DNA of 64,000 bases, taken from positions 1 to 64,000 of the IMG/VR virus record IMGVR_UViG_3300033148_006706. One strand, given 5' to 3'. The position numbers and the translations under genes were made by a program. Under the pieces are notes generated by a model that was given only the letters and a program-made list of their open reading frames with translations, made no database searches and was not told the origin of the DNA. The DNA comes from a virus. This document shows, one piece after another, positions 16,688 to 24,912 of this stretch. Every line of letters starts with the position of its first letter. The first letter of the stretch is position 1.

Positions 16688-16721
16688 CAACTATTAAGAG
16701 GGGAGGCATTAAAAGTTATTT

Positions 16722-16979
16722 ATGAAAGTATGTAGAGATTTTGAAGTAGGAAAGACAGCATATAGCTATAAATGTAAAATATGTGGATTAAACGAAGACC
16801 TTTACTATCACATGGACGAGGAAAGACCAAAGAGCTATCAATGTCCTATGTGTAAAACTAAAAATTCAATGTACAGAGTATATGGGAATAATAAAATTAT
16901 TATTCCATTTCAATGGGGGACTACAGATAACGAGATAAAATTTGATAAAAGGCCGAGTAGAAGGAAACAATATTTTTGA
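16722..16979 (+). CDS. Small zinc-ribbon protein upstream of portal
   Basis: 85 residues with CKICG near residue 20 and CPMC near residue 45, a two-knuckle zinc ribbon similar in layout to FmdB-type small regulators. The remainder is basic and ends RRKQYF. GGGGAGG lies 15 bases before ATG 16722, a longer gap than usual. Ends in TGA. Position just before the portal gene may mean a head-assembly or regulatory role; that is inference. Confidence 0.6.
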   Translation: MKVCRDFEVGKTAYSYKCKICGLNEDLYYHMDEERPKSYQCPMCKTKNSMYRVYGNNKIIIPFQWGTTDNEIKFDKRPSRRKQYF

Positions 16980-16983
16980 TAAT

Positions 16984-16996
16984 TACTAATATGGTA
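16984..16996 (+). promoter_or_regulatory. Late-promoter motif before portal
   Basis: TACTAATATGGTA, starting 45 bases upstream of the portal ATG, in the gap between the zinc-ribbon gene and the portal gene. Confidence 0.5.
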
Positions 16997-17028
16997 TGTA
17001 TTAAGATTTAGTAAAAAAAAGAGGAAAT

Positions 17029-18840
17029 ATGGCAAATAATAGCATAATTGATAAGCTAAAAAGTATATTTAATATTTCCAGTGTAAAGACAAATAGTGGC
17101 AATCAGAAAAGGGTGCATCCAGGATATAGAGATGTTAAAACTGGGAAAATAAAACCGGTTAAGTTCCCCGACGACATATTACGTCTTTATGATTATTGGT
17201 TAAAGGATACATTTGAAACTTCATCTTCACTTAAAAATAGACTTGAAAGGTATGCGGCTTTATCTTATGCTTATTATAATAACACTATTTTTTCAAAAGC
17301 TGTTAATCTTTATGCCGATGAAACTGTACAAAGTGATGTAAATGATGAAATATTAAGCGTAGAGGCTGATAAAAAAGTAAAAAATTATATATATGATTTT
17401 CTAGATAAGTTGGGAGTTAGAGAAGGGCAGAAATTGTATGACGTGGCCCATAATTTGGTATTATATGGCGACTCCTTTTGGATAAACTCAATTGATTATA
17501 GAAAAGGAAGCGGTTATACAGATAGTACTCCTGTAAATGTAGAGGATATATCAGATAGAATTGAATTTAATGCATCTAATGTAGCAAAAGATCAGAGAAG
17601 AAACAATAAGTTTCTTATTCATATTCAAAAAGATACTCGTCTTAATATTATTTATAAAATGCTGCAAGATACGAAAGAAAATAATGATTATTCTCAATTT
17701 TTTAAATCTTATCTATTTGGTTTTTGGTTATCAAATAAAGTTTATTTGCCTCCTTGGAATGTTAGCCATTTTAGAATGTTTACTACTATGAATGAATTTG
17801 CTCCTTTCGGTAGACCTGTTATGATTAATTGTTTAGGCCCATATAGACAACTTCAAGCCGGGAAAAATCTTATGGCATTAGCAAGACCTTATAATTTCCC
17901 AATCAAAAAATTTGAAGTAAAAGTAGATGAAAATATGGATCAAGGAGATATATGGGAGGTTGTTGATGAAGCTAAAAGTGAGTATCACAACCTTGGTTAT
18001 AGTGAAACTGATAAAGAACAGTTCGCTATGGGTGGTGAAGTGTGGCTTCCTCAAGGCCTTTTAAATATGGATAATATTGAAAGCAGAATGGATCTTGATG
18101 CTATTGCAGATATTGAAATGCTGCGAGATGATCTTATCATGGGTACGGATATTCCCAAGGGGTATCTAATAGTAGATAGGGCGAGCTTTGGTACAAGTGG
18201 TCAGGCTTTATTACGACAACATAAACCATTTGCACGTTCAGTGTTTAAGATCCAAACAGTTATTCTGGAACAAATTTCACAATTAATCCGTTTACAATTT
18301 GTAATTAGTAATGATTTTGATTATGATACGCCTTTTGAATTAAGTATGCCGTTTCCTGAAGTTGAGGAGAGTAGTGATAGATTAAGGATGAAGAGTGATA
18401 CGCTTAGACTTGCCAAGGACGTACTAGATAACATAGGGGATGCAATAGGTCTTGAACGAGGAGAGGCGCTGCCTCCCGATGTTGTAAAAGCAGTGTTTTC
18501 ACAAATTTCATTTCTGAATGATGATGATATAATAAAATGGATTGACGATACAATAAAAATGCAACAGCAAAAGCCTGATGAAGGAGAGGAGTCTAAAGAC
18601 TATATGTTTGAAAGTAAAAAATTTGCAAATAGGAATAAGATACAGGAACGTTTGACTCCGAAAACAATACGTGAATGCTGGAATAAAGCTAGAAAAAATA
18701 CAAGAATATATGAAAACATTAGTAACGACAGGCATCATTATAGCTCTTATAATATGAACCCCGATCATAGATTACAATTGGAACTTTTATCAATTGATCC
18801 TAAAAAATTAAAGGAAAAATATGGTATTAATAAGGAATAA
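17029..18840 (+). CDS. Portal protein (gp20-like)
   Basis: Dodecameric ring at the head vertex through which DNA passes and to which the terminase docks. 603 residues, near the gp20 length of 524 but with a longer C-terminus. The central part (IEMLRDDLIMGTDIPKGYL, then RASFGTSGQALLRQHKPFAR) matches myovirus portals, which have a conserved clip/wing region with a similar G-T-S-G-Q core. The final 90 residues (ERLTPKTIRECWNKARKN and on) are basic. GAGG precedes ATG 17029. Protease, scaffold and capsid follow in the usual order. Confidence 0.88.
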   Translation: MANNSIIDKLKSIFNISSVKTNSGNQKRVHPGYRDVKTGKIKPVKFPDDILRLYDYWLKDTFETSSSLKNRLERYAALSYAYYNNTIFSKAVNLYADETVQSDVNDEILSVEADKKVKNYIYDFLDKLGVREGQKLYDVAHNLVLYGDSFWINSIDYRKGSGYTDSTPVNVEDISDRIEFNASNVAKDQRRNNKFLIHIQKDTRLNIIYKMLQDTKENNDYSQFFKSYLFGFWLSNKVYLPPWNVSHFRMFTTMNEFAPFGRPVMINCLGPYRQLQAGKNLMALARPYNFPIKKFEVKVDENMDQGDIWEVVDEAKSEYHNLGYSETDKEQFAMGGEVWLPQGLLNMDNIESRMDLDAIADIEMLRDDLIMGTDIPKGYLIVDRASFGTSGQALLRQHKPFARSVFKIQTVILEQISQLIRLQFVISNDFDYDTPFELSMPFPEVEESSDRLRMKSDTLRLAKDVLDNIGDAIGLERGEALPPDVVKAVFSQISFLNDDDIIKWIDDTIKMQQQKPDEGEESKDYMFESKKFANRNKIQERLTPKTIRECWNKARKNTRIYENISNDRHHYSSYNMNPDHRLQLELLSIDPKKLKEKYGINKE

Positions 18841-18854
18841 TTTTTAAATCTTTA

Positions 18855-18867
18855 TACTAATATAATA
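18855..18867 (+). promoter_or_regulatory. Late-promoter motif
   Basis: TACTAATATAATA, an exact match to the consensus, 44 bases before ATG 18912. Confidence 0.6.
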
Positions 18868-18911
18868 TATAAAGTATTTAATAGAGAAAAAACATTTTTA
18901 GGAGTTGAAAT

Positions 18912-19301
18912 ATGAGAGAACAAGATTACTTAGTAAGTACAAATGAATTCGCTTCATTAGATGAGCTTGCTGATGCTACCGTGAAATGGTTTCGGAGATA
19001 TCGCCCTATGCATAGATTTGTAAATGCCTCTGCTAAATGGGCGAATAAAGAAAAAACCAAAGCGATTGTCTATTGTGGAGATAGCGGTCATGTGCATGAA
19101 CTTGTTCTTAGAGAAAATCCTGAGATATCTTATGCTGACGCTACATTTTATGCCTGGTACCTAGTGAATGAAAGAGAAAAAGTAAGAAGAAAGAGAAATA
19201 CAATTATTGAAATTCAAGAAAATATAGAAATTGATCAAGGAGATGAGATTATCATCCTTGAAAAAGGTGATAAAATAAGAATTCTTGATAAAAATAGATA
19301 G
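18912..19301 (+). CDS. Head-region protein with C-terminal GDKI module
   Basis: 129 residues between portal and protease. The N-terminal domain has VKWFRRYRPMHRFVNASAKW and IVYCGDSGHVHELV and is unfamiliar. The last 30 residues (IEIDQGDEIIILEKGDKIRIL) are a short beta module that also occurs in five other proteins of this window, at 21835, 34436, 35303, 35551 and 51882. AGGAG precedes ATG 18912. The position and the shared module suggest a virion or assembly protein. Confidence 0.65.
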   Translation: MREQDYLVSTNEFASLDELADATVKWFRRYRPMHRFVNASAKWANKEKTKAIVYCGDSGHVHELVLRENPEISYADATFYAWYLVNEREKVRRKRNTIIEIQENIEIDQGDEIIILEKGDKIRILDKNR

Positions 19302-19363
19302 TTTTCCCCTTTTAAAGGAGTTGTTTTGATAAAAAACAAATTAGTGAGAGGATTAAATATACA

Positions 19364-20944
19364 ATGGAAACACGACAAAAGCTGGTTGAAAGTTATGTAG
19401 TTAATGGATCTAATTTAAAAAAGATTCCCTTAACCGAGTCCACTAAAATTATAGAAAAAGATGGTAAAGAATATAAGTGTAGGGCGGCCTATGAATTGCC
19501 GGTGTGGCGGTTAGGAGAAAAGAATCTTAATGAACGTATCTACAGTAAAGAACTAGCCGAGAAGCTTATAAAAGAAAATCCCGTTACCTTAGGGTTAGCT
19601 AATCATCCTGAAAATGAAGCTGATGTTACTTATACTTTTGCAGTAGAGCGGAATCCGCATATCAAAGAAAATATTTTGTATGTAGATGCATATCTGGTAG
19701 GAGATAACGGGGAGTTGGCTAACGAGATTATCGAAGCGGGGGGAAATATTGGACTTAGTTCTAGTGCGTATGGAGATGTTGATAGTGAGGGGAGAGTACA
19801 ACTTGAGGGATTTGAAATTGAAAGATTTTGCGATTGGGTAGAGATGCCTTCTTATGGAGTATATGCTGGAAAAGAAAATGCTATCGGATCAGAAAAAAAT
19901 AAGGAAAGTTTTTCAAATTCTAATACTAATATAATAATAGAAAAAGAAGAAAAAGGTAAAAAGGAGAATAAAAATATGAGTACTGAAAATAAAGAAACTT
20001 CTAAAACTAAGAGCTTAGAAGAAAAGAATCTTAGATTAGGAGTAAGAAACCTTTTTAAAGAAGCTGAAAACAAGGAATCACTTCAAGAGAAACTCGAAGT
20101 TTATAAAGAGGTTATTGACTATTGTGGTGATTCAGAATTTGGTGAAGATTATGTAAAGAAAGCGGCTGAAAAAATTGAAGAAATTCAACAGGAATTATAT
20201 GAGTTAGCAGATAAAGGAAAGGAAGTTGATGAACTTAAAGAGAACTCCGAAAAAACTCATAAAGAATTAGAAGAGAAAGTAGAAACCCTTGAAAAGGAAA
20301 AATCAGATCTTCAAGAACAGTATGAAATGGCAACACAGCTTCTTGATGATATGAAAACAAGAGAATCAAAAATTAAAGAAATGTATGAAATGGCAATAGC
20401 AGAGAAGAACGGAATGGTTTCTGCTGAGGAGTATCAAGAATTGGCGGTATATTTAAAAGGTAAAGAGGAGAAATTGGAAGAATTACTTGAGGAAAATAGA
20501 AGATTGAAGAAAAGAATAAGATTTTATATGCAGGAAACGATGAATCGTAATCGTGTGAAAGAAGTAAACGGAGATGAAAAAGAAGACGAGGATGAAGAAG
20601 ATGAGGAAAGAGAGGAAGATAAAGATAAGAAAAAAGAATCTTCATTTGTAAGAAAAAGTAACAGAGAAGCTGACTATCGTTTTGTAAGAGATAATAAACA
20701 GGTAAGAGATTATTATGAGGATCTCTTGCTTGAAAATCCTAATGTGGAAAAAATTAAAGAAGAAATTCTTGGATGTGGTACCCTTTTTGAAGCACAGAAA
20801 AAGTATCTTAATTTAAAAGATTTGGTAGAGGATATTCCTAATCCAAATTCGATTAAAAGGTTGAGAATGAGCAATATTGAAGAGGAAGATAAGCAATTAA
20901 AAAATAGAAAAACGAGACTTACAATAAGAGAGGGGTGGGTATAA
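19364..20944 (+). CDS. Prohead protease fused to scaffold (gp21 + gp22-like)
   Basis: Residues 1-170 are a gp21-type serine protease: NLNERIYSKELAEKLI at about 54-69, LANHPENE with candidate catalytic H81, and NIGLSSSAYGDV with candidate Ser 132-134. From about residue 205 the protein becomes a charged coiled coil (about 220-400), then a very acidic stretch near 405-430, then a C-terminal domain ending TRLTIREGWV, as in scaffold proteins. The 526-residue fusion has an internal late promoter, ribosome site and ATG at codon 205. The start ATG 19364 follows GAGAGG. A TTG-started 24-codon frame (19326-19400) with AAAGGAG overlaps the start and could be a leader. Confidence 0.85.
   Translation: METRQKLVESYVVNGSNLKKIPLTESTKIIEKDGKEYKCRAAYELPVWRLGEKNLNERIYSKELAEKLIKENPVTLGLANHPENEADVTYTFAVERNPHIKENILYVDAYLVGDNGELANEIIEAGGNIGLSSSAYGDVDSEGRVQLEGFEIERFCDWVEMPSYGVYAGKENAIGSEKNKESFSNSNTNIIIEKEEKGKKENKNMSTENKETSKTKSLEEKNLRLGVRNLFKEAENKESLQEKLEVYKEVIDYCGDSEFGEDYVKKAAEKIEEIQQELYELADKGKEVDELKENSEKTHKELEEKVETLEKEKSDLQEQYEMATQLLDDMKTRESKIKEMYEMAIAEKNGMVSAEEYQELAVYLKGKEEKLEELLEENRRLKKRIRFYMQETMNRNRVKEVNGDEKEDEDEEDEEREEDKDKKKESSFVRKSNREADYRFVRDNKQVRDYYEDLLLENPNVEKIKEEILGCGTLFEAQKKYLNLKDLVEDIPNPNSIKRLRMSNIEEEDKQLKNRKTRLTIREGWV
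19924..19966 (+). promoter_or_regulatory. Internal late promoter and ribosome site within the protease gene
   Basis: TACTAATATAATA at 19924-19936 is an exact consensus copy inside coding sequence. It is followed by AAGGAG at 19961-19966 and an in-frame ATG at 19976. The region between the protease and coil domains is low-complexity linker, so it can tolerate these signals. Confidence 0.7.
19976..20944 (+). CDS. Nested scaffold/core protein, separate product of the fusion gene
   Basis: In-frame ATG at codon 205 of the protease-scaffold gene, with AAGGAG 9 bases upstream and a consensus late promoter 40 bases upstream. The product would be 322 residues, beginning MSTENKETSKTK and carrying the whole coiled coil and C-terminal domain but no protease. 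This gives excess scaffold over protease, as the nested C/Nu3 pair does in phage lambda. Evidence is sequence signals only; no expression data. Confidence 0.7.
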   Translation: MSTENKETSKTKSLEEKNLRLGVRNLFKEAENKESLQEKLEVYKEVIDYCGDSEFGEDYVKKAAEKIEEIQQELYELADKGKEVDELKENSEKTHKELEEKVETLEKEKSDLQEQYEMATQLLDDMKTRESKIKEMYEMAIAEKNGMVSAEEYQELAVYLKGKEEKLEELLEENRRLKKRIRFYMQETMNRNRVKEVNGDEKEDEDEEDEEREEDKDKKKESSFVRKSNREADYRFVRDNKQVRDYYEDLLLENPNVEKIKEEILGCGTLFEAQKKYLNLKDLVEDIPNPNSIKRLRMSNIEEEDKQLKNRKTRLTIREGWV

Positions 20945-20946
20945 GC

Positions 20947-21399
20947 ATGGAGATAAAAATGAAAGAAAAAGATAAGATTGATTTTGAGCAGGAAGTAATT
21001 GATGCATACTATGATTACAAAGAATATGAAGATTTAGAACGGGAAGATGCTATTATAGCTACTGCCAGACTTTTATTGATGAAGCCGAGCGATGTAGAAA
21101 AGATTCTTATTAAGAATAAAATATATGAAGACAAAAGAATCAGGGCAAAAAAGAAGAAAAGCCGACTTAAAAAAGTTTTGAATGAAGTATCAGATTTCCA
21201 TGATTTTAAATCAAGAGTGTGGATAGAAGGTAAAAAATCTTTAGATTATTATGGAGATCTGGGAGACGTTTTAGAAGAAATTTTTAGAGACTTTACAGAA
21301 GAGGAAATTCGAAACAGTAGAAAAGAATGGGCTATTCTTTTTAGAGGAAGTGTAGTGGCATATATAGACTTTGAAGAAGTGCTAGATGCACTTGAATAA
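20947..21399 (+). CDS. Hypothetical head-region protein
   Basis: About 150 residues, Lys/Glu-rich and helical. An in-frame GTG at 20935 overlaps the end of the scaffold gene; ATG 20947 with AGAGGGG upstream is the better start. The middle has a basic run RIRAKKKKSRLKKVL and the end has LFRGSVVAYIDFEEVLDAL. Placement between scaffold and capsid suggests a prohead component or assembly factor, but no family is recognised. Confidence 0.6.
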   Translation: MEIKMKEKDKIDFEQEVIDAYYDYKEYEDLEREDAIIATARLLLMKPSDVEKILIKNKIYEDKRIRAKKKKSRLKKVLNEVSDFHDFKSRVWIEGKKSLDYYGDLGDVLEEIFRDFTEEEIRNSRKEWAILFRGSVVAYIDFEEVLDALE

Positions 21400-21456
21400 T
21401 TAGAGAAATTAAATTATAAAAAATGAAACGAAAAAATTATACTTTTAATTTTTATT

Positions 21457-21469
21457 TACTAATACAATA
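21457..21469 (+). promoter_or_regulatory. Late-promoter motif
   Basis: TACTAATACAATA (one change, C for T at position 9), 35 bases before ATG 21505. Confidence 0.5.
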
Positions 21470-21504
21470 TATAGAGAAGAGAATAAAAGAAGGAGAATAA
21501 AAGT

Positions 21505-21819
21505 ATGAGTATGGTAACAACTTCTGTAACAAACGGTGTTTCAATGGGATATGTCCATACGGTAACTGCTGCCGATGCAGCGAGTGGCGAAATTATATTT
21601 GATTTTCAGACAGATTATAACTTAGCTGCTGTGTTTATGGTAACAAATCCCGGAACAAGCGATCCTAATCAAAGTGCTCCAGTAGTTGATCTTGGCGATG
21701 CTGAAATATCTTACCCTGACGTGGGGCAGGTTAAGATTGCTAATGGTGATTCTACATTTACATTAACTGCTGGATATATGATTCATGTAATAGCTCAAAG
21801 ACGGTCAAGTGCTGAATAA
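21505..21819 (+). CDS. Small beta-rich structural protein, possibly capsid decoration
   Basis: 104 residues, low in charge and rich in Thr, Ser, Val and Ala, unlike the Lys-rich nonstructural proteins. Features are TAADAASGEIIFDFQTDYNLAA, then AEISYPDVGQVKIANGDSTF and AGYMIHVIAQRR, all beta-strand-like. It has its own late promoter and a strong AAGGAG site, so high expression is likely. Lying just before the capsid gene, it could be a head decoration protein. No family assignment is certain. Confidence 0.6.
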   Translation: MSMVTTSVTNGVSMGYVHTVTAADAASGEIIFDFQTDYNLAAVFMVTNPGTSDPNQSAPVVDLGDAEISYPDVGQVKIANGDSTFTLTAGYMIHVIAQRRSSAE

Positions 21820-21834
21820 AAAGGAGGGAGATAA

Positions 21835-22452
21835 ATGAAAGCAATAAAAAGAAAAAACGGCACACATGATACTTTTAAAGCTAAAAGAAAATCTATAATT
21901 ATCGAAATTGATAAACCGGTTCGTATTCCTGATACTGATATCATTCTCACGAAAGGGGATAAAATAGAAGTACTTCATGAGGGGGTAGAACAAAGTATTT
22001 CTATTACAAATGATTGCACCAAAGGAACACTTAGTGTATATGAAAATGACGATGGGGGTCAGTTTGTATCGGGGAATATTGAAATATTTAATTGTCCAAG
22101 TGGGGGAAAAATTACCGCTGATGTAGTAAAAAAAGTCCTTGATTCGGTAGTTAGTGGATTGAAACTTCAAGCACCTGAATTTGAACTAGTTAGTGAAAAA
22201 AGAAATAATAATAACAGATCGGTTAAAGAATCAATTAGGGGAGATTACATATCATTTGATTATGCCGGGCATTCTTGGCTCTGGCCTGTTGAAGTAGATA
22301 AATATGGAGATATAGAACTTTCTCTTAATACAATTTCAAGTGAAGATGATTCGAGTGTTGTCTTGTCAGCAGATGATGTTATTGAATTGACTGACGAATA
22401 TATTTATTTTGACGATGGAACAAATGTTCCTTATACTCTTGTAAATTTATAA
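21835..22452 (+). CDS. Structural-region protein with N-terminal GDKI module
   Basis: 205 residues. Residues about 20-46 are IIIEIDKPVRIPDTDIILTK followed by GDKIEVL, the same module found at the C-terminus of the 18912 protein. The following part contains CTKGTLSVYENDDGGQFVSG and SGGKITADVVKKVLDSVVSG, and then an acidic C-terminus with several Asp-rich strands. GGAGGGA precedes ATG 21835, 15 bases after the preceding stop, so the two genes share an mRNA. Role unknown; probably virion-associated. Confidence 0.6.
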   Translation: MKAIKRKNGTHDTFKAKRKSIIIEIDKPVRIPDTDIILTKGDKIEVLHEGVEQSISITNDCTKGTLSVYENDDGGQFVSGNIEIFNCPSGGKITADVVKKVLDSVVSGLKLQAPEFELVSEKRNNNNRSVKESIRGDYISFDYAGHSWLWPVEVDKYGDIELSLNTISSEDDSSVVLSADDVIELTDEYIYFDDGTNVPYTLVNL

Positions 22453-22483
22453 AATTATAAAAAAAAACTTTTTAGAAAATTGT

Positions 22484-22496
22484 TACTAATATAATG
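22484..22496 (+). promoter_or_regulatory. Late promoter of the major capsid gene
   Basis: TACTAATATAATG, 135 bases upstream of the capsid ATG; this gives the longest leader of the motif-bearing genes here. Confidence 0.6.
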
Positions 22497-22526
22497 TGGA
22501 GGATTAAAAATAATTCTTCACTTAAC

Positions 22527-22554
22527 TATTTTCTTTTAAAAATAAAAGAAAATA
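22527..22554 (+). promoter_or_regulatory. 5'-leader stem-loop of the capsid mRNA
   Basis: A perfect 12-bp inverted repeat, 22527-22538 with 22543-22554, around loop AAAA. It lies about 30 bases after the late promoter and 77 bases before the capsid ATG. It could protect the 5' end of the mRNA; no run of T follows, so it is not a terminator. Confidence 0.5.
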
Positions 22555-22631
22555 TAGAACTGTTTCTTTCAAATAAACGTTCAAAGTAAAAATTAAAAAT
22601 CTCAAAAAAAGAAAGAAGAGGAGAAATTATT

Positions 22632-24071
22632 ATGCGTAGGCAAATGAAGGAAGCCTTTCTCCGGGAGGAGCGAACTGTAGCACTTTCTGAAAGGAAAAGG
22701 CATGCAGATAGGCTCTTTGAGAAATGGCAGAAAAAAGCAGATATAGGCAAGAATATGGACAAGCTTATGGATACAAATCCAGAGAAAGCCCGTAACTTAG
22801 CCATTATTCTTGAGAATCAGGAGAATCACCTTAAAGCTCTTACTGAGACTCAAATCAGTAATGACTTTCAAACAACTCCTGAAAACGTACTAAGAATTGT
22901 ACGTCTTGGATATCCGAACAGTATACGTGGAGAGATCTTTTTTGATTATCCTATGATTACTGCTCGTGATTCGATTTATTACCTTAGACCGGTATATTCT
23001 TCAACTGCAAGAGGTGCTACCGCTGGTACTGTAACTCACGAGTCTAGCGCTTGGAGATATGCAAATGAAGCTCAGGAGCAGATAATTGACCCTTCTGCGG
23101 AAGACTCCGATACTGATTATAGCGCTACTCTTAGCGGTTATCCTGTACGTCCTTATACCGTTATCGTAATGATAGACGATAAGCCAGTTGGTTCTGATGA
23201 TGGTAGCGGGAATATAACTGGAAGCGGACTTAATCCTGCACTTACAAATAGTATTACCTATTCCACCGGAGCAATTACGTTGAACTTTACCCCTTCTGCT
23301 ATTACAGGCGGTGAGGAGATCAAGGTGTACTACAGAACTGATACAGAAGATGAGACTAATGGAAGGGATTATATTAAATCTGTTGAGCTTCAGTTAACTG
23401 ATTATCAGTTTAGAGCGCATCCTTATCCTTTATACGTAAGCTGGACTAAGATGGCAGAGCTTCTTCTTGGAACTACTCTTGATATCGATGCTGAAGAGGC
23501 GTTGATAGCAGGGGCTGGTGACGAATTGAAGAAAACATTGGACTTTATGGCTGTTAAGTTCGGATATAGGTACAGCGAGCAGAATGCTATAACTACATTT
23601 AATGCTGATTGGGCAACTGGAGGTGCAGATAGCGAAAAAGCTCATGCGCAGTCTCTTACTAAAGTTGCAAAACAAGCTGCTAACCAGATTTATTCTGAAT
23701 TACAGCGCGGTGGGATTAGTGCATGGGTAGTTGGAAATGATGCATCGGCATTCCTGACTTTACACGATCAGTATACCTCTGATGGTGCACAACCTGAAAT
23801 AGGTATTTATAGAGTAGGTACATGGATGGGGAAGCCGGTTTATCAAGCACCTACAGATGTTATTCCTACCAATGAAATGCTTGGTGTTTGGAGGAATCCA
23901 AATGCTGATGGTGGGGACTACAGTATAATCTTCGGAACACTGATACCGTTGTACCAGACACAGGTTTTAGAATATAAGGAAGGATATAGCGAAACCGGTC
24001 TTTTCCATTATGGAGATTGGAAAGCTATTAATCCTAAGTATCTAACTAGAGTTCAACTTCAAAATTTATAA
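22632..24071 (+). CDS. Major capsid protein (gp23-like)
   Basis: 479 residues. The N-terminal ~60 residues are charged and helical, like the scaffold-contacting part of gp23 that the prohead protease removes. ENVLRIVRLGYPNSIRGEIF followed by DYPMITARDSIYYLRP is the conserved gp23 region at the start of the HK97-fold body. The C-terminus has GTLIPLYQTQVLEYKEGYSE and ends LTRVQLQNL. Base composition is less AT-rich than neighbours, as expected for a highly expressed gene. AGGAG precedes ATG 22632 and a strong terminator follows. Confidence 0.92.
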   Translation: MRRQMKEAFLREERTVALSERKRHADRLFEKWQKKADIGKNMDKLMDTNPEKARNLAIILENQENHLKALTETQISNDFQTTPENVLRIVRLGYPNSIRGEIFFDYPMITARDSIYYLRPVYSSTARGATAGTVTHESSAWRYANEAQEQIIDPSAEDSDTDYSATLSGYPVRPYTVIVMIDDKPVGSDDGSGNITGSGLNPALTNSITYSTGAITLNFTPSAITGGEEIKVYYRTDTEDETNGRDYIKSVELQLTDYQFRAHPYPLYVSWTKMAELLLGTTLDIDAEEALIAGAGDELKKTLDFMAVKFGYRYSEQNAITTFNADWATGGADSEKAHAQSLTKVAKQAANQIYSELQRGGISAWVVGNDASAFLTLHDQYTSDGAQPEIGIYRVGTWMGKPVYQAPTDVIPTNEMLGVWRNPNADGGDYSIIFGTLIPLYQTQVLEYKEGYSETGLFHYGDWKAINPKYLTRVQLQNL

Positions 24072-24102
24072 AAGTTTAAAGCTTATTTGGGCACTCCTTA
24101 AT

Positions 24103-24138
24103 AAAGCCTGTTCATTCGATTGGACAGGCTTTTTTTTT
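24103..24138 (+). terminator. Rho-independent terminator after the capsid gene
   Basis: An 11-bp stem (24103-24113 with 24122-24132, one G-T pair), core GCCTGT/ACAGGC, followed by a run of nine T. It stops transcription 30 bases after the capsid stop codon. Confidence 0.9.
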
Positions 24139-24166
24139 ATTTTTTTTAAATTTTTAAGAAAAATTT

Positions 24167-24183
24167 CTTATATTAATATAAGG
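24167..24183 (+). promoter_or_regulatory. Palindrome containing a variant late motif
   Basis: CTTATATTAATATAAG (24167-24182) is a perfect 16-bp palindrome. Within it TATTAATATAAGG resembles the late motif with T at position 3. Just upstream AAATTTTT and AAAAATTT (24148-24166) form another short hairpin. AAGGAG begins at the palindrome end. Confidence 0.4.
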
Positions 24184-24193
24184 AGCTAATAAA

Positions 24194-24259
24194 ATGAAGA
24201 ATAAAAAAGAATGGCTTAACGAAGAAAATTTATATAACGATTTAAAATTTATATTATAG
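24194..24259 (+). CDS. Possible 21-residue peptide
   Basis: ATG 24194 follows AAGGAG at ideal spacing. The frame reads MKNKKEWLNEENLYNDLKFI plus one Leu, then TAG. It fills part of the 263-base gap between the capsid and the next gene; the rest of the gap holds the terminator, the palindrome and AT-rich sequence. Short length makes the call uncertain. Confidence 0.35.
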   Translation: MKNKKEWLNEENLYNDLKFIL

Positions 24260-24334
24260 TATATCATATATTATTAACTCTCATATTTATAATGAATGTA
24301 AGAAAATATAAATTAAAGAAAGGATATATTAAAA

Positions 24335-24874
24335 ATGATACCGATAAAAGATAAAGATAATAAAATCAAAAATATAAATCCCGATCGAGTTAAATGGTTT
24401 GGAACAGAAGTAAAGAGAGTATATAAAAAAGACGGAGATTTTAAACGGTTTGAATCACTCACATGGATTCAAACTTATAAAGGTGATAGATTTTACACCG
24501 ATTTAAGTATTGGAAAATTAAAGAAACAGTTTAAATTCTTTCAAAGTGATAAAAAAGTTATTAAAGAATTAAAAAAAGGAAAGTTTGTGAAAGCGATTGA
24601 GTGGTGTTGTGAAACAGTAAAAGAGAGAGGAACAAAAATTCGAAATGATGAAATGAAACAAATACTTGAATCAATACGCCGGCATAGACCTTTCACATTA
24701 GATGGTAAATATCTATATTATTATATAGATGGAAGAGTATTTAAGGACTCTAGAAATGGGCGGCTGGTTTATGTAGATATTAAGAAAAATATACTTGTTA
24801 ATGTGAATATAGATGGTAAACTCACCGCTAACAAAATAGAAGAGTGGATAATTAAATATAACAGTAAAAAATAA
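24335..24874 (+). CDS. Hypothetical basic protein
   Basis: 179 residues, strongly basic. Features are WFGTEVKRVYKKDGDFKRFE, AIEWCCETVKERGTKIRNDE and a Tyr-rich segment KYLYYYIDGRVF. AAAGGA precedes ATG 24335. No motif or family recognised. It follows the capsid terminator without a consensus late promoter of its own, apart from the variant at 24171. Virion or host-takeover roles are equally possible. Confidence 0.55.
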   Translation: MIPIKDKDNKIKNINPDRVKWFGTEVKRVYKKDGDFKRFESLTWIQTYKGDRFYTDLSIGKLKKQFKFFQSDKKVIKELKKGKFVKAIEWCCETVKERGTKIRNDEMKQILESIRRHRPFTLDGKYLYYYIDGRVFKDSRNGRLVYVDIKKNILVNVNIDGKLTANKIEEWIIKYNSKK

Positions 24875-24883
24875 CTCCTTTAA

Positions 24884-24896
24884 TACTAATATAGTA
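24884..24896 (+). promoter_or_regulatory. Late-promoter motif fused to a ribosome site
   Basis: TACTAATATAGTA; its last base is the first A of AAAGGAG (24896-24902). If both work, the mRNA must begin at about the motif end, which helps place the transcription start. Confidence 0.6.
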
Positions 24897-24912
24897 AAGG
24901 AGTTTGTTAAAT

